Shown: one piece after another, positions 23,056 to 33,870 of the stretch
Position numbering within the stretch: position 1 is the first letter of the stretch
Layout of the letters: each line of letters opens with the position of its first letter
Position numbers and translations under genes: made by a program
Source of the DNA: Eucalyptus grandis
Lineage: Eukaryota; Streptophyta; Magnoliopsida; Myrtales; Myrtaceae
Length of the DNA: 64,000 nucleotides
Direction: 5' to 3'
NCBI RefSeq assembly: GCF_016545825.1
Contig: NC_052619.1
Location: forward strand, 34,697,803 to 34,761,802
Notes under the pieces: generated by a model
The model's input: only the letters and a program-made list of their open reading frames with translations
What the model was told of the DNA's origin: nothing
The model's database searches: none

Positions 23056-26000
23056 GCTGATATTGTGCTAAAGATTCTAGATGTGCTCCCTTTAGGATGA
23101 GGGTTATTTGAGTATTGTTGTGAGTATGATCTAGATAGCCCAAGGTGAAGAAGTCACTGACCATTTGATGTACTCCTTGCTGCAAATCTCCTAATGGTGC
23201 TAAAAGAACTGCCCATTCAGCCCATCTAGGCCTAGAGCCTTGGTAGCGCCAAGTTGAAAGACTTCTAATTAATATCTTCACGTGTGACTAGCTTTGTGAG
23301 AGCTTCATTCATTTCTCTTCCAATGATGCTCAAGCAATGGTCTAACACTGGTTGGGAATTCTTGGGGCCTTCCGTTTCATAAAGCTTCCAGTAGAAGGTC
23401 AACACTTATTCTTTTATTGCCTCTAAGTCCTTACACTAGGTATGATCCTTAAGTTCCAGCATATATATCTCGTTTCTTTGCCTCATTTGTATCGTTGTTG
23501 CATGAAAAAACTTCGTGTTCTTATCGCCCCCCTTCAACCATTGGATTTGAGATCTCATTCCCCAATATTGCTCTTCCTGTCGCCAAAGGCTCTCAACTTT
23601 CGCTTTAATCTTCTGAGTTTCTGCCTTATATGATTCATTCACCTTCATATCCGTTTGTCTTATAAGCTCTCTCTTGAGCTCCTCAATCCTTCGGGAAGCA
23701 TTGGAGAAATTATTCTTACTCCATTTAGCTAGAGCATCAGAAACCTCTTTCAGTTTTGTAGCCATATTCAACGAGGGAGTATGCTAGTTCTACCATACTT
23801 GTTGGACCACTTCCCGACATTCCTCGTCTTCCATCCAATGTGCTTCGAATTGAAATTAATGCTTTCTTTTCTCCATTTGTGGGCATAATAATAGTAATAG
23901 AGGATTGTGGTCTGAAACTATGGCAGGTAAGGCGAAAGCTTTGCATTTAAGAACTTCACTCTCCAGTCAATATTACAAAGTACCCTATCTAGCCATTTCT
24001 TAACCAGCTCTTCCCCCTCCCTATTGTTAGCCCAAGTGAATGCGTTACCCTTACTTTCAACATCCATTAGTGCACAGTTGTTTAGGAGTACTCTGAATGC
24101 AGCTATTTTGTAGTAATCAGTTTCTTTCTTCCCACACTTCTCCCATTAGTACAATGTTTCATTAAAGTCTCCAATACAAACCCATGGTAAAGTGTTGGTT
24201 GAGTGAATCCTAAGGATTTGTTGCCATAACTGATTTTTTTGCTTGAAGTTTGTAGAAGCATGGATAAAAGACAGCCTCATCTTATTGTCGCCATGTGGTT
24301 CTTAGCATATCACGTCGATCATCTCTTCCAAGCTCATTTGAATGTCAACCAACACCTTGTTTATCCACATCAACACCAACCCTCCTGTTATGCCTACCAA
24401 GTTGACCACCATGAGATTCTGGATTTGTAATCGCTTCCTTGCCCTTTTCACTAAATGTTCTTTATTTTTCATTTCAATTAGAAATACTAAACTATGATTT
24501 TCTTGAGCCACTAGGGCCTTGAGGTGCTGGAAAGTCAGGGGAGAGCCCAAGTCCTAACAATTCCAGCTCAAAACTTTCATTTAAACCCCGGTAGCTTATT
24601 AAAACTAGCCACCAAAGCCCACTCATTCCTTTAGCTTCTTGGATCGGTGTGTCTAATAGCACTCCCTCATTGAGGTGTTGAGATGGAGATACTAACTAGT
24701 TGTAAGGGTTATAACGCTTTAATTTTTTTGCTGCATGGGCTTTCTTCCTCTCCTTATTCTTCCGTGGGTATCCTAGCAATGAGAGAATGTTGGAAGCTTC
24801 CTTCAGCACGGTTTTCTCCCGATGATATGTAAGTTCAACTCTTATAAGACCTGTTATCATGCTGGTTATGCCCTGTTGTAAACCAATTCTTTCCTTTGGT
24901 ACAAGCACTAGAGCTAAAGCATTCCCTTCCTCCTATTCTCCTTACTGAATCGTGGCTTGGTGACCGGTCTGAACTAGAGTGTCAAGTATAATCTCATTGA
25001 TTTCAATTTATGGGCTTAGTTCCCCATGAAAGGCCTTCTAATAAGGGCTATGATCCCTCTCTTCTGCTTTCATCCAACACTCGAACTTGCCTGCCCTATT
25101 TTCTGCCAATCCTGATTGTTCATAAGGAATGATCTTGCAATATGTGGCATAATGCCCAATGCACTTGCAGGAATAACATAAATGTGGGAGTCGTTCATAC
25201 TTGAAGTCTACGCATAGTTTTTTGTAGTCTATATTCACAATGGTCCTTGCCTTTAAAGGTTTCAACAAGTTTAGATGTACATTTGCTTTACCCACATTTA
25301 TCTAACCATAGACCCTGTTATCTAGCTTCACTTCTTGCACTCTCCCTAATTTCCCTACCATTTCACGAATTGATCCCTCAATAACTCTACCTCTAGGTAT
25401 CCCCAAAATGTGGGTCCAAAAGTCACAATGGGTGAATACATAGGAGTGGTCCAGGATATCAGGGTCACATTGTCTTAGAATAAGTAGATTGCTAGAATAA
25501 GACCAAGGGCCCATGGTAAGTATTTGATCATTTTCAGCTTCCAAGTTAAAGGTAAATGAAAACAATCTTAGTCGTATCGCATACCACTGTTTTTTATTTC
25601 CAAGCCCTTCTCATTGTATTAAATAATGTATGCAGGTTCACATTTGGCCTGCTATATAGCTTGCCAATCAAAGTTAATTCACATTCACCTTTCTTTTATG
25701 TAGGGACTTCTCCTTTTAACATTACTCCATCCTCCTCAAACCATAAGTCTCCCAAATTCCGACAAAGGGCAGCCATCCACCTTTCTTGTTCATCCCCTTC
25801 CTCCATCACCTAGTTGAATGGATCATGGAAATTACCTGGTATTATGATGATTCTACAAAGTGGTAGGATCTAGAACCTCCAGCTGCTTCCCCTTGCTTTG
25901 GCTCTTTGCTCGCCTAGTCAAGCCATCAATTTGAAAACATCAGCTTGTGTTAGAGAGGAGCCATAAGCTTGGATAAGGATTGAAGGGAGTTTTAAGGGTC

Positions 26001-26234
26001 GAGATGTTGAGGAATGTAGCATCAATGGAACAATGTTGGGAGATTAGGGTTTGTGGTTAGGTCTAGGTTGTTGTGTTGATGAGGAAACAGGTGTGTATCG
26101 CAACTGTGGGTGTGAATCATGGTGATGGGAAGCTATGTTGAGGAGATGGATTAGGGTTTATGCAGGTAATTTGGGGCAGAAACTATCCATGGGGGTAGAG
26201 AGAGATCTCCAAAAGGAGAGAGGCTTCCCACTTT
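23051..26234 (-). pseudogene. Old LINE 5' part: leader, ORF1, endonuclease, start of reverse transcriptase
   Basis: ORF1 starts near the ATG at 25806 (MEEGDEQERWMAALCRNLG). It holds a DUF4283-like block (LTMGPWSYSSNLLILRQ, FWTHILGIPRG) in 25565-25302 and a CCHC knuckle (CYSCKCIGHYATYC) near 25170. KKLKRYNPYN and LLDTPIQEAKG follow near the ORF1 end at about 24600. Endonuclease-like sequence (FQHLKALVAQENHSLVFLIEMKN) lies in 24550-24302. A coiled linker with RRIEELKREL and GDKNTKFFHATT lies in 23771-23436. The first reverse-transcriptase region (LGLDGLNGQFF, HLESLAQYQPI) then ends at the insertion point 23051. Stops and frame changes occur throughout. About 430 bp upstream of ORF1 is probable 5' leader. 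Confidence 0.8.
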
Positions 26235-26249
26235 CCCACATTTAACTTC
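26235..26249 (+). repeat. Probable target-site duplication, right of the old LINE
   Basis: 'cccacatttaacttc' lies at the 5' end of the old LINE and pairs with 8209-8223 with two mismatches. Confidence 0.4.
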
Positions 26250-26734
26250 AGTCCTTTTTATTTGAGAGGGGACACTAGTAGTTTTGTCTTTTAGTAATAC
26301 TAAAACTAAACAAAAAGAATACAAAAAAGTAATAAATAATCTTAAAATAAGAGTGAGTTACATAAGGGATAATATAATAATTCAAGATGGTAGAGGGTCT
26401 TATAAGCCAAAATTAGGGTGAACAAAGCGTGAGCCTATCTATATTAAGAAGTGCTTCTTTTTATTTATTTGATTAGTTAATATGTTTTAACTATATAGTT
26501 TACGAGAACAAAGTATTATGAAGCAATAAAAATTAAGAAAAATACAACTAGCCTTAGATATGACCACCATTGTTCAATTGAAAATGATTTTAAACAAACA
26601 TTTATTACTAGGGGTAACCAAAATTTTTTATTAAAATTTGTTTTAAATAAATGAAAAGCAAGATTAAAAGAATGTAAGGTTATGAATGAAGAAAAAAATG
26701 AACTCAAACTATACCTTAGTTATGCTTATTAGGG

Positions 26735-26902
26735 CATGCAAAAAGATTGAAAACCACCTGAGCCGTTCAAAAGTGGATTGTATTGAACCAGAACTAGTGG
26801 TTCCCTAGAGAACAAGTCCGATTCTCAATTCCAATTTATTAGAACTGATGGGTACCGATCGATTTCTCGATTCTAGGTGTGAAATTGCCCACTTGGACTA
26901 GA
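26735..26902 (+). other. Unclassified repeat-like sequence invaded by a solo LTR
   Basis: 'gggcatgcaaaaagattgaaaaccacc' continues with 'gattctcaattccaattt' and 'gatttctcgattctag', a repeated-motif style seen in plant non-autonomous elements. The solo LTR at 26908 lies at its right side. No ends could be fixed. Upstream 26250-26734 is AT-rich with nothing recognised. Confidence 0.25.
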
Positions 26903-26907
26903 CCAAT

Positions 26908-27146
26908 TGTGACAGCCCAAGCAACCCTGCGCAGGGAAGAGGGATGGCAGTACATTTGCGCCTCGGTCCCCGAACGTGCATAGGGAAGGGGAAGGGGTCA
27001 TTCTCTAGTCCCACATCGCTTAAGGGAGAGTCCATGGCTAGTTTATAAAGGCTTGGATTCTTCTAATATGCGTAACGCGTTTTAAAGCCATGAAGACTTG
27101 GTGTCCAAAGCGGACAATATTACACAGTGGGGCCCGGGTCGTTACA
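26908..27146 (+). mobile_element. Small solo LTR (TRIM-like, 239 bp)
   Basis: It starts TGTGACAGCCC and ends GGGTCGTTACA, so the ends form a short inverted repeat (TGT..ACA). It is flanked by a perfect 5-bp duplication CCAAT at 26903-26907 and 27147-27151. It contains a TATA-like 'tttataaagg' near 27042 and 'aaagcggacaatatt' near the 3' end, a combination I associate with short plant TRIM LTRs. No internal domain or second LTR is present, so it is a solo LTR. Confidence 0.8.
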
Positions 27147-27151
27147 CCAAT

Positions 27152-28539
27152 AATATGTAAATATATATTTAATTTTTAAGAAAAATTTCCAACCAAAAAA
27201 AAATTCTAAAATCCTTAATTATAAACTCAACACCCATTAACTGAGTGTTCATCTTGTCTTGTTTCACTCCCATCTCATTTAAGTCATCTCTTTATTCTCA
27301 CTCACCACCTCGACTCTCAATTTTGAATATGAGTCCAATCTTTTTACGGATCTTGCAATTAAGAATAGGGAAGTTTTTTTTTTATCTTTTGCTTTACTTT
27401 AACTTGTTGGAAAATGCTACACTAAGTGCATGAAGCTTGGGGGATTGGCGGTGCAGTTCTTAGGTGGATTCATATGCTTATGAGTAGATGAACTTGTACT
27501 ATGGTTAATGGTTTGTTATTGGCATATTGTCAACTAATTTATGCATAATTATTTTGTATTGCCTTGAACTCATGTTGTTTGGTGCCAAGTTGAGTATTAA
27601 GATGATCTCCTACTTTAGATCTAGGGATTTCATGTACTAAGATTCTACTCACTCCTTATTTTTCAGTGGATAGGATGGTCCCTTTGTACATGACGGTGGA
27701 AGGGATGAGGTGATGCTTAAGACTATCAACTTCTAGGTGGGGTGGTGGCTCGCTTTTGGAATAATCCCCATAGTAGTAATACTAGTGGGCCCATAACACA
27801 TAGGTCTCAGGTCTACATGTTTTATAATAAGTACTAGTGTTTGTATAAAGAAGAAGTCTACTATTAAACTCATGCAACTTTCTTGTCTAATATGTTATGA
27901 TGTATTCCGTAATACTTCCACATGTGTAATATATAATTGGAAAGGACACATGTAGCACGTGATGAACTTGGGGTGTCACAACTGCTTTATGGGATCTATG
28001 TGAATATGAACTTGAAATGGTTGCACCAAATTAATGTCATAGCCACATAGTCCACACCTGCTCTTTCTTTATCCTATCAACTTATTTTGTGAATATATAC
28101 ATACAGCCTTTTTACTTATCTAGTGAACATATCTTTTGCTTTTGTAATTCAATCTAAAAAGTTGGATATATAGATATAAAGGAGCCAAATTGCAAAGCAT
28201 GTATTCCTATCAAATCAACAAGGTACATAAAAAGTATCTCATTCATTATTAGGCTAATTATACACCTAACCATAATCACATCCCTAATGAAGTTCCTTTA
28301 AGAGCGACAAGAATCACAAATTTTATTCAAGACAGTCCATCAATGTTCACTTTCAGCTTTGCCTAGGGTCGAGTCTGCTAGCTTTGAGACTCCTATGTAC
28401 TACATTGGTCAACATTCCAATTGTCCAAGTTTTGACCACGTCGTGGTGCTCTACCTCATAAGCGGGGATCGTGTCTTTTAAGGTTTGGACCGATCCGAAA
28501 TGAATTCCCAAGTAAAGAAAGATAGAAAATCTATAACAT
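27152..28539. other. Intergenic DNA, nothing recognised
   Basis: There are no coding exons with motifs, RNA genes or clear repeats. Short frames such as 27245-27433 are low-complexity. Confidence 0.4.
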
Positions 28540-28925
28540 AGATGTCACTTATTCTAATGACACGGCTGAGTTGACATACACAATTTTTTAAAATATTTTT
28601 ATTTTATTTTTCCTTTTTTTCTTCTATTTTTCTTTTGTATTTCTTTTTTTTTCCTTTTCTTTTTCCCTGTTTCCTTTTTCCTTTTTCCCTCTACCAACCA
28701 TCATTAGACCTCAAGATTGCTAGCCTCATATGAGGGTACCCTCATTGGGGCCGGCAAGGGTAGCCCTTCGTCAATTCAACCCTTGCACGAGGCTAGTGAA
28801 GAAAAAAAGGAAAAAATGAAGAAGAAAAGAGAAAAGGAAAAATAAAATAAAAATAAATATTATTAAAATTTGTTCATATCAACATCAATCATGCTATGTA
28901 TGAAAAACAACGTTTATATCAACAA
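28540..28925. mobile_element. Hairpin-like non-autonomous element
   Basis: A T-rich arm (about 28585-28690) and a complementary A-rich arm (about 28800-28870) flank a core with 'gaccctcaag..gctagcctc' and 'gaggctagtg'. The outer ends share 'acatag' and 'gttgacat/gttgatat' in inverted order (28540s and 28905-28920). The transcript could fold into a long imperfect hairpin. Exact ends and target duplication could not be fixed. Confidence 0.45.
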
Positions 28926-31080
28926 TTTCGAACCAAAATTGGCCAAATGGACTCGCTTGAACATGGAAAGGTTTATGACTCAATTAGCAAAGGTGCAAAT
29001 GTTTGAAATTGTTTGGACAATTTTCTCGTGACATGCAAAAATTAATATATGCTTCTAACTCCACTAATTTAACAATTTGTTTACTTCTTAACAATATTTA
29101 GCACCAATACATGCTTGTTAGAGACAATTTGAAAGATATGAAGAGATTTTTCATAACCCTTCTCAAGATTGTGCATTATCTCTCTTAATTAGGCGTATCC
29201 TTGATTGGTCTTGACTCATTTGAGTATCATGATTTATTATCTCTCTCCTAAAGATTATCTAGTGAGTGTTTAAGGATAATTGTTATGATGCAAGCAATTG
29301 TTATCGCCTTTTGAAAAATTGACATATCAAAATATATAAATGGCAAAACATATGGGAAAGTTGATGGAGGCAATTTGTAAATTCCCTAAAATAATCACGG
29401 TTCTTTCCATATTTATAAGCTACATAGGTGGGAAAAATGGAGTGGGTGCAAATAAAAAGGACGCGGTTGTTGTCAACTATGCACACGAATCTATATCTAT
29501 ATCTATATCTATGTTGGATTTTGCAGAAGCACGTGTTTGATGTGAGCATGTGCAAGTGAGTGTTTTTGTTTGTGAAATATATCAAGAGAGCAAGGGGACT
29601 AACAACAATGTGGATAAGAAATGATTGGGCGAAGAAACAACAAGAATGTGTGTAATAGAGTGGCGGCAAGGGAGTATAAGGGAACAAAAGGAAAGCTTTT
29701 ATTATTTAGTTGTATTACAAAGGAAGGAGGAGATATTTGGTTTTCTGGTTGTTCTGCTTCTGCAAGGCTGAGAAGAACTCTTGCCTACTTACAGGCAAGT
29801 TTCACCATCTTAATGCCCGCGATTTTAGATTTTTAATCATACAATTTTTTACTTCAACAAAGATTTGTTCAGTCCTCAATTTGACATATGAAGAAGATTT
29901 TTCTAGCCTACACTTTTTGACATAGTGTAAGAGATTTTTCTGGAATATTTTGAAAATGGATCACTTAATTTTGACAATCTATATCTAGTAAAAATATCCT
30001 TCCACACTATATAAGTAGAAATCTAATGAACACGTCTCCCTCTGAGCACCGGGCTTGGTAATGCCCATGTCCAAGACTGGTGTTCTCTCTTTGGTCGTGC
30101 CTTCCCTTAGATGACAAACTTTGGGTTTTGAGGTAGTACAGTGAAGTAGATTTGTGTCGCTGTTTGTTGAGGATCTGTGCGTACCTTGTTTTACCCTTTG
30201 CTCGAGGAGTGTTGTTGCCCTTGCATGTGTTGTGATTGGAGTAATGTGGGCGTCCGAAAGCCTCTCAAGTGTGGATTTTGCTATGTAGAAAGGCTGTCTT
30301 GTGTGCTAGATTGCACTTTATGTTGGTTCTGTTCACACTCCCTATTTACCCGAATTTCTTTGGCCCTCTGTTTTGATAAATTTTCCTACTTTAAATTTGG
30401 GTGCTTCTACAGACCTGCTACATAGGGATCCTAGTCTTTAGATCATCAAAAAAATAGATTTTTTGAAGTGTTCGTGTAATGTGATGCTTTGCAACGCAAA
30501 TGTGTTTTGTTGCTACTCGATACAAGAACCGTTTCCTTGAGGGCCAGGGACATAGAAGGGTCCTCATGAGCTTCAGTCTGATCTTGTCTTCTCCATGCAG
30601 AGCTTTTTTTGCTGAAAATAGGATGTGGACCTGTTGATCACTACCTGTGCATACTGGGAAGAATATGAGCATTATCTCGGATATAAACGTGTCTCTTGAC
30701 GAGTAAATTTGCCTAATCGAATTTGGTGGAAGTTTTGAGCCAAGGTTACATTAGAATATTTAAATAGTAAACTACGTCTTTATCTAATAATTTAAATTTT
30801 TAGAGCAGTCGATAGTGGCCCTACAAAATCTAATAGGTTATCACTAACAAAGATTAAGTGGGCAAACTCAAATCAAACCCCCTTTTTCAACATGTTTTTT
30901 GGAGCATCTTGGCTCATGGTTTTAAGCCTCTTAACCCCATTCGCTTCATGTTGCCTTTCTTCTTATTTTGGACTTGAGGTGACTTGTTTTGCCTGTTTCC
31001 TCCCAGTCAAATTTTGGTTTGCGCTGCAATTACTTTCAGCATGTATCAATTTAGGGAAGCTCCTCTCTGCTATCCCACCT
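28926..31080. other. Intergenic DNA with a short ATCTAT microsatellite
   Basis: (ATCTAT)4 lies at 29489-29512. Frames at 29301-29687 (minus) and 29340-29540 (plus) cover it and have no domain. A TATA-like 'actatataag' at about 30004 has no convincing downstream exon; 30177-30425 is Cys-rich by translation but lacks a good start and a splice structure. Confidence 0.4.
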
Positions 31081-31105
31081 GCAATCTAAAACTGATGTAC
31101 CGGTT

Positions 31106-31255
31106 GCTGCTGGAAGCATTTTGATGCACTTCGTCATGATCATTGAAGTCGACTCATGCACGTTGTTGTGCCCTAGGAATGCTGCTGGAAGCATTTTGAT
31201 GCACTCTGTCGTGATCATTGAAGTCGACTCATGCACGTTGTTATGCCTTAGGAAT
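31106..31255 (+). repeat. 75-bp tandem duplication
   Basis: The units 31106-31180 and 31181-31255 both begin 'gctgctggaagcattttgat' and differ at only a few positions. They keep length exactly (75 = 3 x 25), so a minus-strand frame reads through both copies (HNNVHESTSMI twice). No known domain. Confidence 0.9.
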
Positions 31256-31259
31256 AGGG

Positions 31260-31374
31260 TTTGTCTTTCTTTTTTCCATTGAAGAACCCTTCTCTCCATG
31301 TAATTGCAGGAATGGATTTGTCTTTCTTTTTTACCATTGAAGAACCCTTCTCTCCATGGTGTTGCAAGAATGGA
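31260..31374 (+). repeat. 57-bp tandem duplication next to the 75-bp pair
   Basis: 'tttgtctttctttttt' followed by 'ccattgaagaacccttctct' occurs at 31260 and 31317, with a one-base insertion in the second copy. It directly follows the 75-bp duplication. Confidence 0.85.
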
Positions 31375-32608
31375 AGCTAGCCTCCAGTCACTGACCTCCT
31401 TATCCAGTCCATCAATGATTCCCTCAATTATCACTAAAGAAACAGTTCTGCAAATGACCGAAAGGCAGGATGATTCTAGGAATGCCTGAGCTACTGTTCA
31501 TCTGCAGCTGTCTTCCTGTCATATCGGCGCTGGGGCTTACTCCCTGTCCACGTTCGAAGTTGGAGAAAACTGGGTGTGCTTGATAATTCCAAGTATGCAG
31601 AAGATATAATTCCTGTCACAGCAGCAGCCATACAGTCAACACATCTCTAATATCTATTTTCTTGTTGAATAGAAACTCTGCACGGGCGCCATGGCCGGAG
31701 AGAATCACAGAAGTGGAAGCCATAGTCGGAAGAAGATAGTTCCTGAATCCCATAAGTAATTACGTAAAGTTACGCAGATGCTCGACAACTATAAAAAAAA
31801 TTTCCCTCCATAACTAAGCCATTCTTTTCATTTATTGATCTACTAGGCATTTCGAAATGGAAATTTAGTTTTTAAATCAATTGACATCTAAAAGCTGAAT
31901 CAACTAATGCCCACGAAAAAAGAAAAGATTAATTGTAATTTTTTATTTCCTTAATTTGGTTTTGCTAGCTATTTGTGCTTAACGAATCCCCAAATTGTGA
32001 ACCCTTTTTACTAAAGTAATTTGCTTTTCTGATAGGAGATTGGTTTTCACATATTGGGTGTGGCTGAAGTTACCATTTTGTATTTGATAAAAAGAATCTT
32101 GTGTCAGTACTATCCATAATCTTGCTTTGAGAATTTTCAAATACAAAAGATAAAAGTTAAAAAATACCCATGCAAAGATTTAAGACTCATAATCAAATAT
32201 ATATAAAATAAATAAAAAAAAAGTCTCAAAAGAATTATCTTGCATCGCTCAATTTTCTTCGGGTTTTATTGGATGGATGATCGACGAAAAAGAGATGCAT
32301 AGTATAAAGAAGACTTCTTCTTCCAAAACGAGCTTAGTCATAAATCTCTTTTTATTCCTTCATCTCTTTAAAATACATGTTGGATTTATTTTTAATGGAT
32401 TATGGTGTTACATATATAATTAACTAAAAAAAATCCAAGAATCAATTAATTTTCCTCCCCTGGAAATTAAACAGTGAATGAAATGAGATTATTATTTCCA
32501 AGACTCGCATGGAATTGATTTTTTTGGTAAAAAGAGATACAGAAAAAATTAATGTCTAAAATCTACGATCCCAATTTTATCATTGAACAAAACCTAACTA
32601 ATTCTCTT
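31375..32608. other. Intergenic DNA, nothing recognised
   Basis: AT-rich, without exon-like structure. 31660-31760 is GC-richer ('cgggcgccatggccggaga') but the frame is short. Confidence 0.4.
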
Positions 32609-32617
32609 GGAGGCTGC

Positions 32618-33285
32618 CTATGTAGCACGGACACTCTCCGGAAGCCTTCGTGTCGTGTCCGACACTCCGACACGTGTCCGACACGTCCCGACACGCGGTC
32701 AACGAGTGTCAAAAAATTCGACACGTGGTCAACTCTTTCCGACACGCTCTGACACGCGAGTCCAGAATTCCGACACGCGATTCCGACACGCATGGGGTTA
32801 ATTTTAAAATTTTATAATACTTGAAGGGTCAAAATATAAATATACACAAAAGAAGTAATAAAAGAAGTAATAAAATTGTTATAAATATACACACACGGGG
32901 TCAATTTTTTTCAATTTTATTTTTTTAGAATTTTTTTATTTTTTTAAAGTCTTTACTCTGAAAGAAGTAATAAAAAAAATGCTATATATGATAAATAAAT
33001 AAATTTAAAAATATCATTTCAGCATTTTTATTTAAACAATGTTTTTCCTCTAAGTTTTGTGTATTATTGTAACAAATCAAAATAATGAATGATATTATTT
33101 AATATTTTTGTGTAAATTAATTCTAGGCTATTATTATTATTATTTATTTATGTATTTATATATAAAAATATATCTAATATATAACGTGTCGGAACGTGTC
33201 GAAATTATCTATTTTTAAGAAATGATGTGTCGACGTGTCGTGTCGTGTCGTGTCACATATCACATATTCGTGTCGGTTCTACATA
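32618..33285. mobile_element. Non-autonomous DNA transposon with CGACACG arrays (Mutator- or hAT-like)
   Basis: Inverted ends CTATGTAGCACGGACAC (left) and GTGTCGGTTCTACATAG (right) match at 15 of 17 positions. GGAGGCTGC is duplicated at 32609-32617 and 33286-33294. If the terminal C/G pair belongs to the inverted repeat the duplication is 8 bp (hAT-like); otherwise it is 9 bp (Mutator-like). The left 180 bp holds many degenerate CGACACG units and G-box cores (CACGTG); the right end has (GTGTC)n. The middle is AT-rich. No transposase. Open frames over the array on both strands are repeat artefacts. Confidence 0.8.
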
Positions 33286-33384
33286 GGAGGCTGCAAGTAT
33301 TATGCTTATCTGCAGGCCGATTGCCTTCTTGAAAAACTTGATAAATTTTAAAACCAAAATGAGCGATCAAAATTCTCTTGATAT

Positions 33385-33870
33385 TATCTGCTATTATTGT
33401 ACCTGACTGCGAGTGGGGATATACGCTTGTGGAAAAAGCGATCTCCTTTCCTCGTCACTTCCCTCCACTCGCACCGCTATCGCGTGGCGCACACCGCCTC
33501 GGCCAAAAGGACACATGAAGGAGCGCGTGTTCCACACTCGTTTCTGGGGCGAGTGACCGTAAAGATGAAATCGCTACGATCGCGATGCAGTCTACGAGTA
33601 GCTTTCCCCAAAGACACCTTTCAACCTTTCATTTAATTTTTCCCTTTTCCTTTTTTCTACCCTTAGTCAACCGAAAAAAATTAAAAAAAAAAAAAAAAAA
33701 AAGGAAGAGGGAAAGCCAACCTGCCACATTTCGGGTGTGTCAGATTTTCTTTTGCCAGAGATTTTCACCACCGCGTCACGGTCAATATCTTCAAAACTTT
33801 TGTAAAAAATAAAGAATTTCCAGCTTTCAAAATATCATGTATTCATTCATTACGAAAGTTTAATATTTAG
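33385..33870 (+). repeat. Promoter-like duplicated segment, copy 1
   Basis: It is similar to 36335-36760: 'gcgatctcctt', 'cttccctccactcgcaccgct', 'tagtcaaccgaaaaaaa', 'aacctgccacatttc' and 'gccagagattttcaccaccg', with a poly-A tract of about 20 bp and 'gaaagtttaatatt'. No coding potential was recognised. It may be the upstream flank of a duplicated gene, or an old element. Confidence 0.75.

Larger units (their letters stand above)
8219..26234 (-). mobile_element. Old L1-type LINE, interrupted by a nested LTR-type insertion
   Basis: One non-LTR retrotransposon on the minus strand lies in two pieces: 26234-23051 (5' leader, ORF1, endonuclease, start of reverse transcriptase) and 10855-8219 (rest of reverse transcriptase, zinc-binding region, RNase H, 3' end). 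The pieces join exactly. The codons for Q-Y-Q-P-I end at the left copy of a 5-bp GATAG duplication, and N-L-C-N-F-S-Y-K resumes at the other copy with the reading frame kept, matching QFRPIGLCNYAYK of the younger LINE. The element's own DNA is about 5.8 kb, similar to the younger copy. It carries many stops and frameshifts and is inactive. Confidence 0.85.

Noticed and set aside
26908..27146. Cassandra-type TRIM with a 5S rRNA promoter
   Set aside because: No 5S-like sequence (box A/C) was seen in the 239-bp LTR, so a plain TRIM or short solo LTR is the safer call.
29301..29687. 128-codon minus-strand frame
   Set aside because: It covers an ATCTAT microsatellite, has no known domain and is overlapped by an equally open plus frame.
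32552..32801. Open frames rich in 'SDTR' or 'RVS' units
   Set aside because: Translation of the CGACACG array within the transposon.
33676..33702. Poly-A tract as a possible SINE tail
   Set aside because: No tRNA-like head or target duplication found. The tract lies inside the duplicated segment shared with 36.3-36.8 kb.
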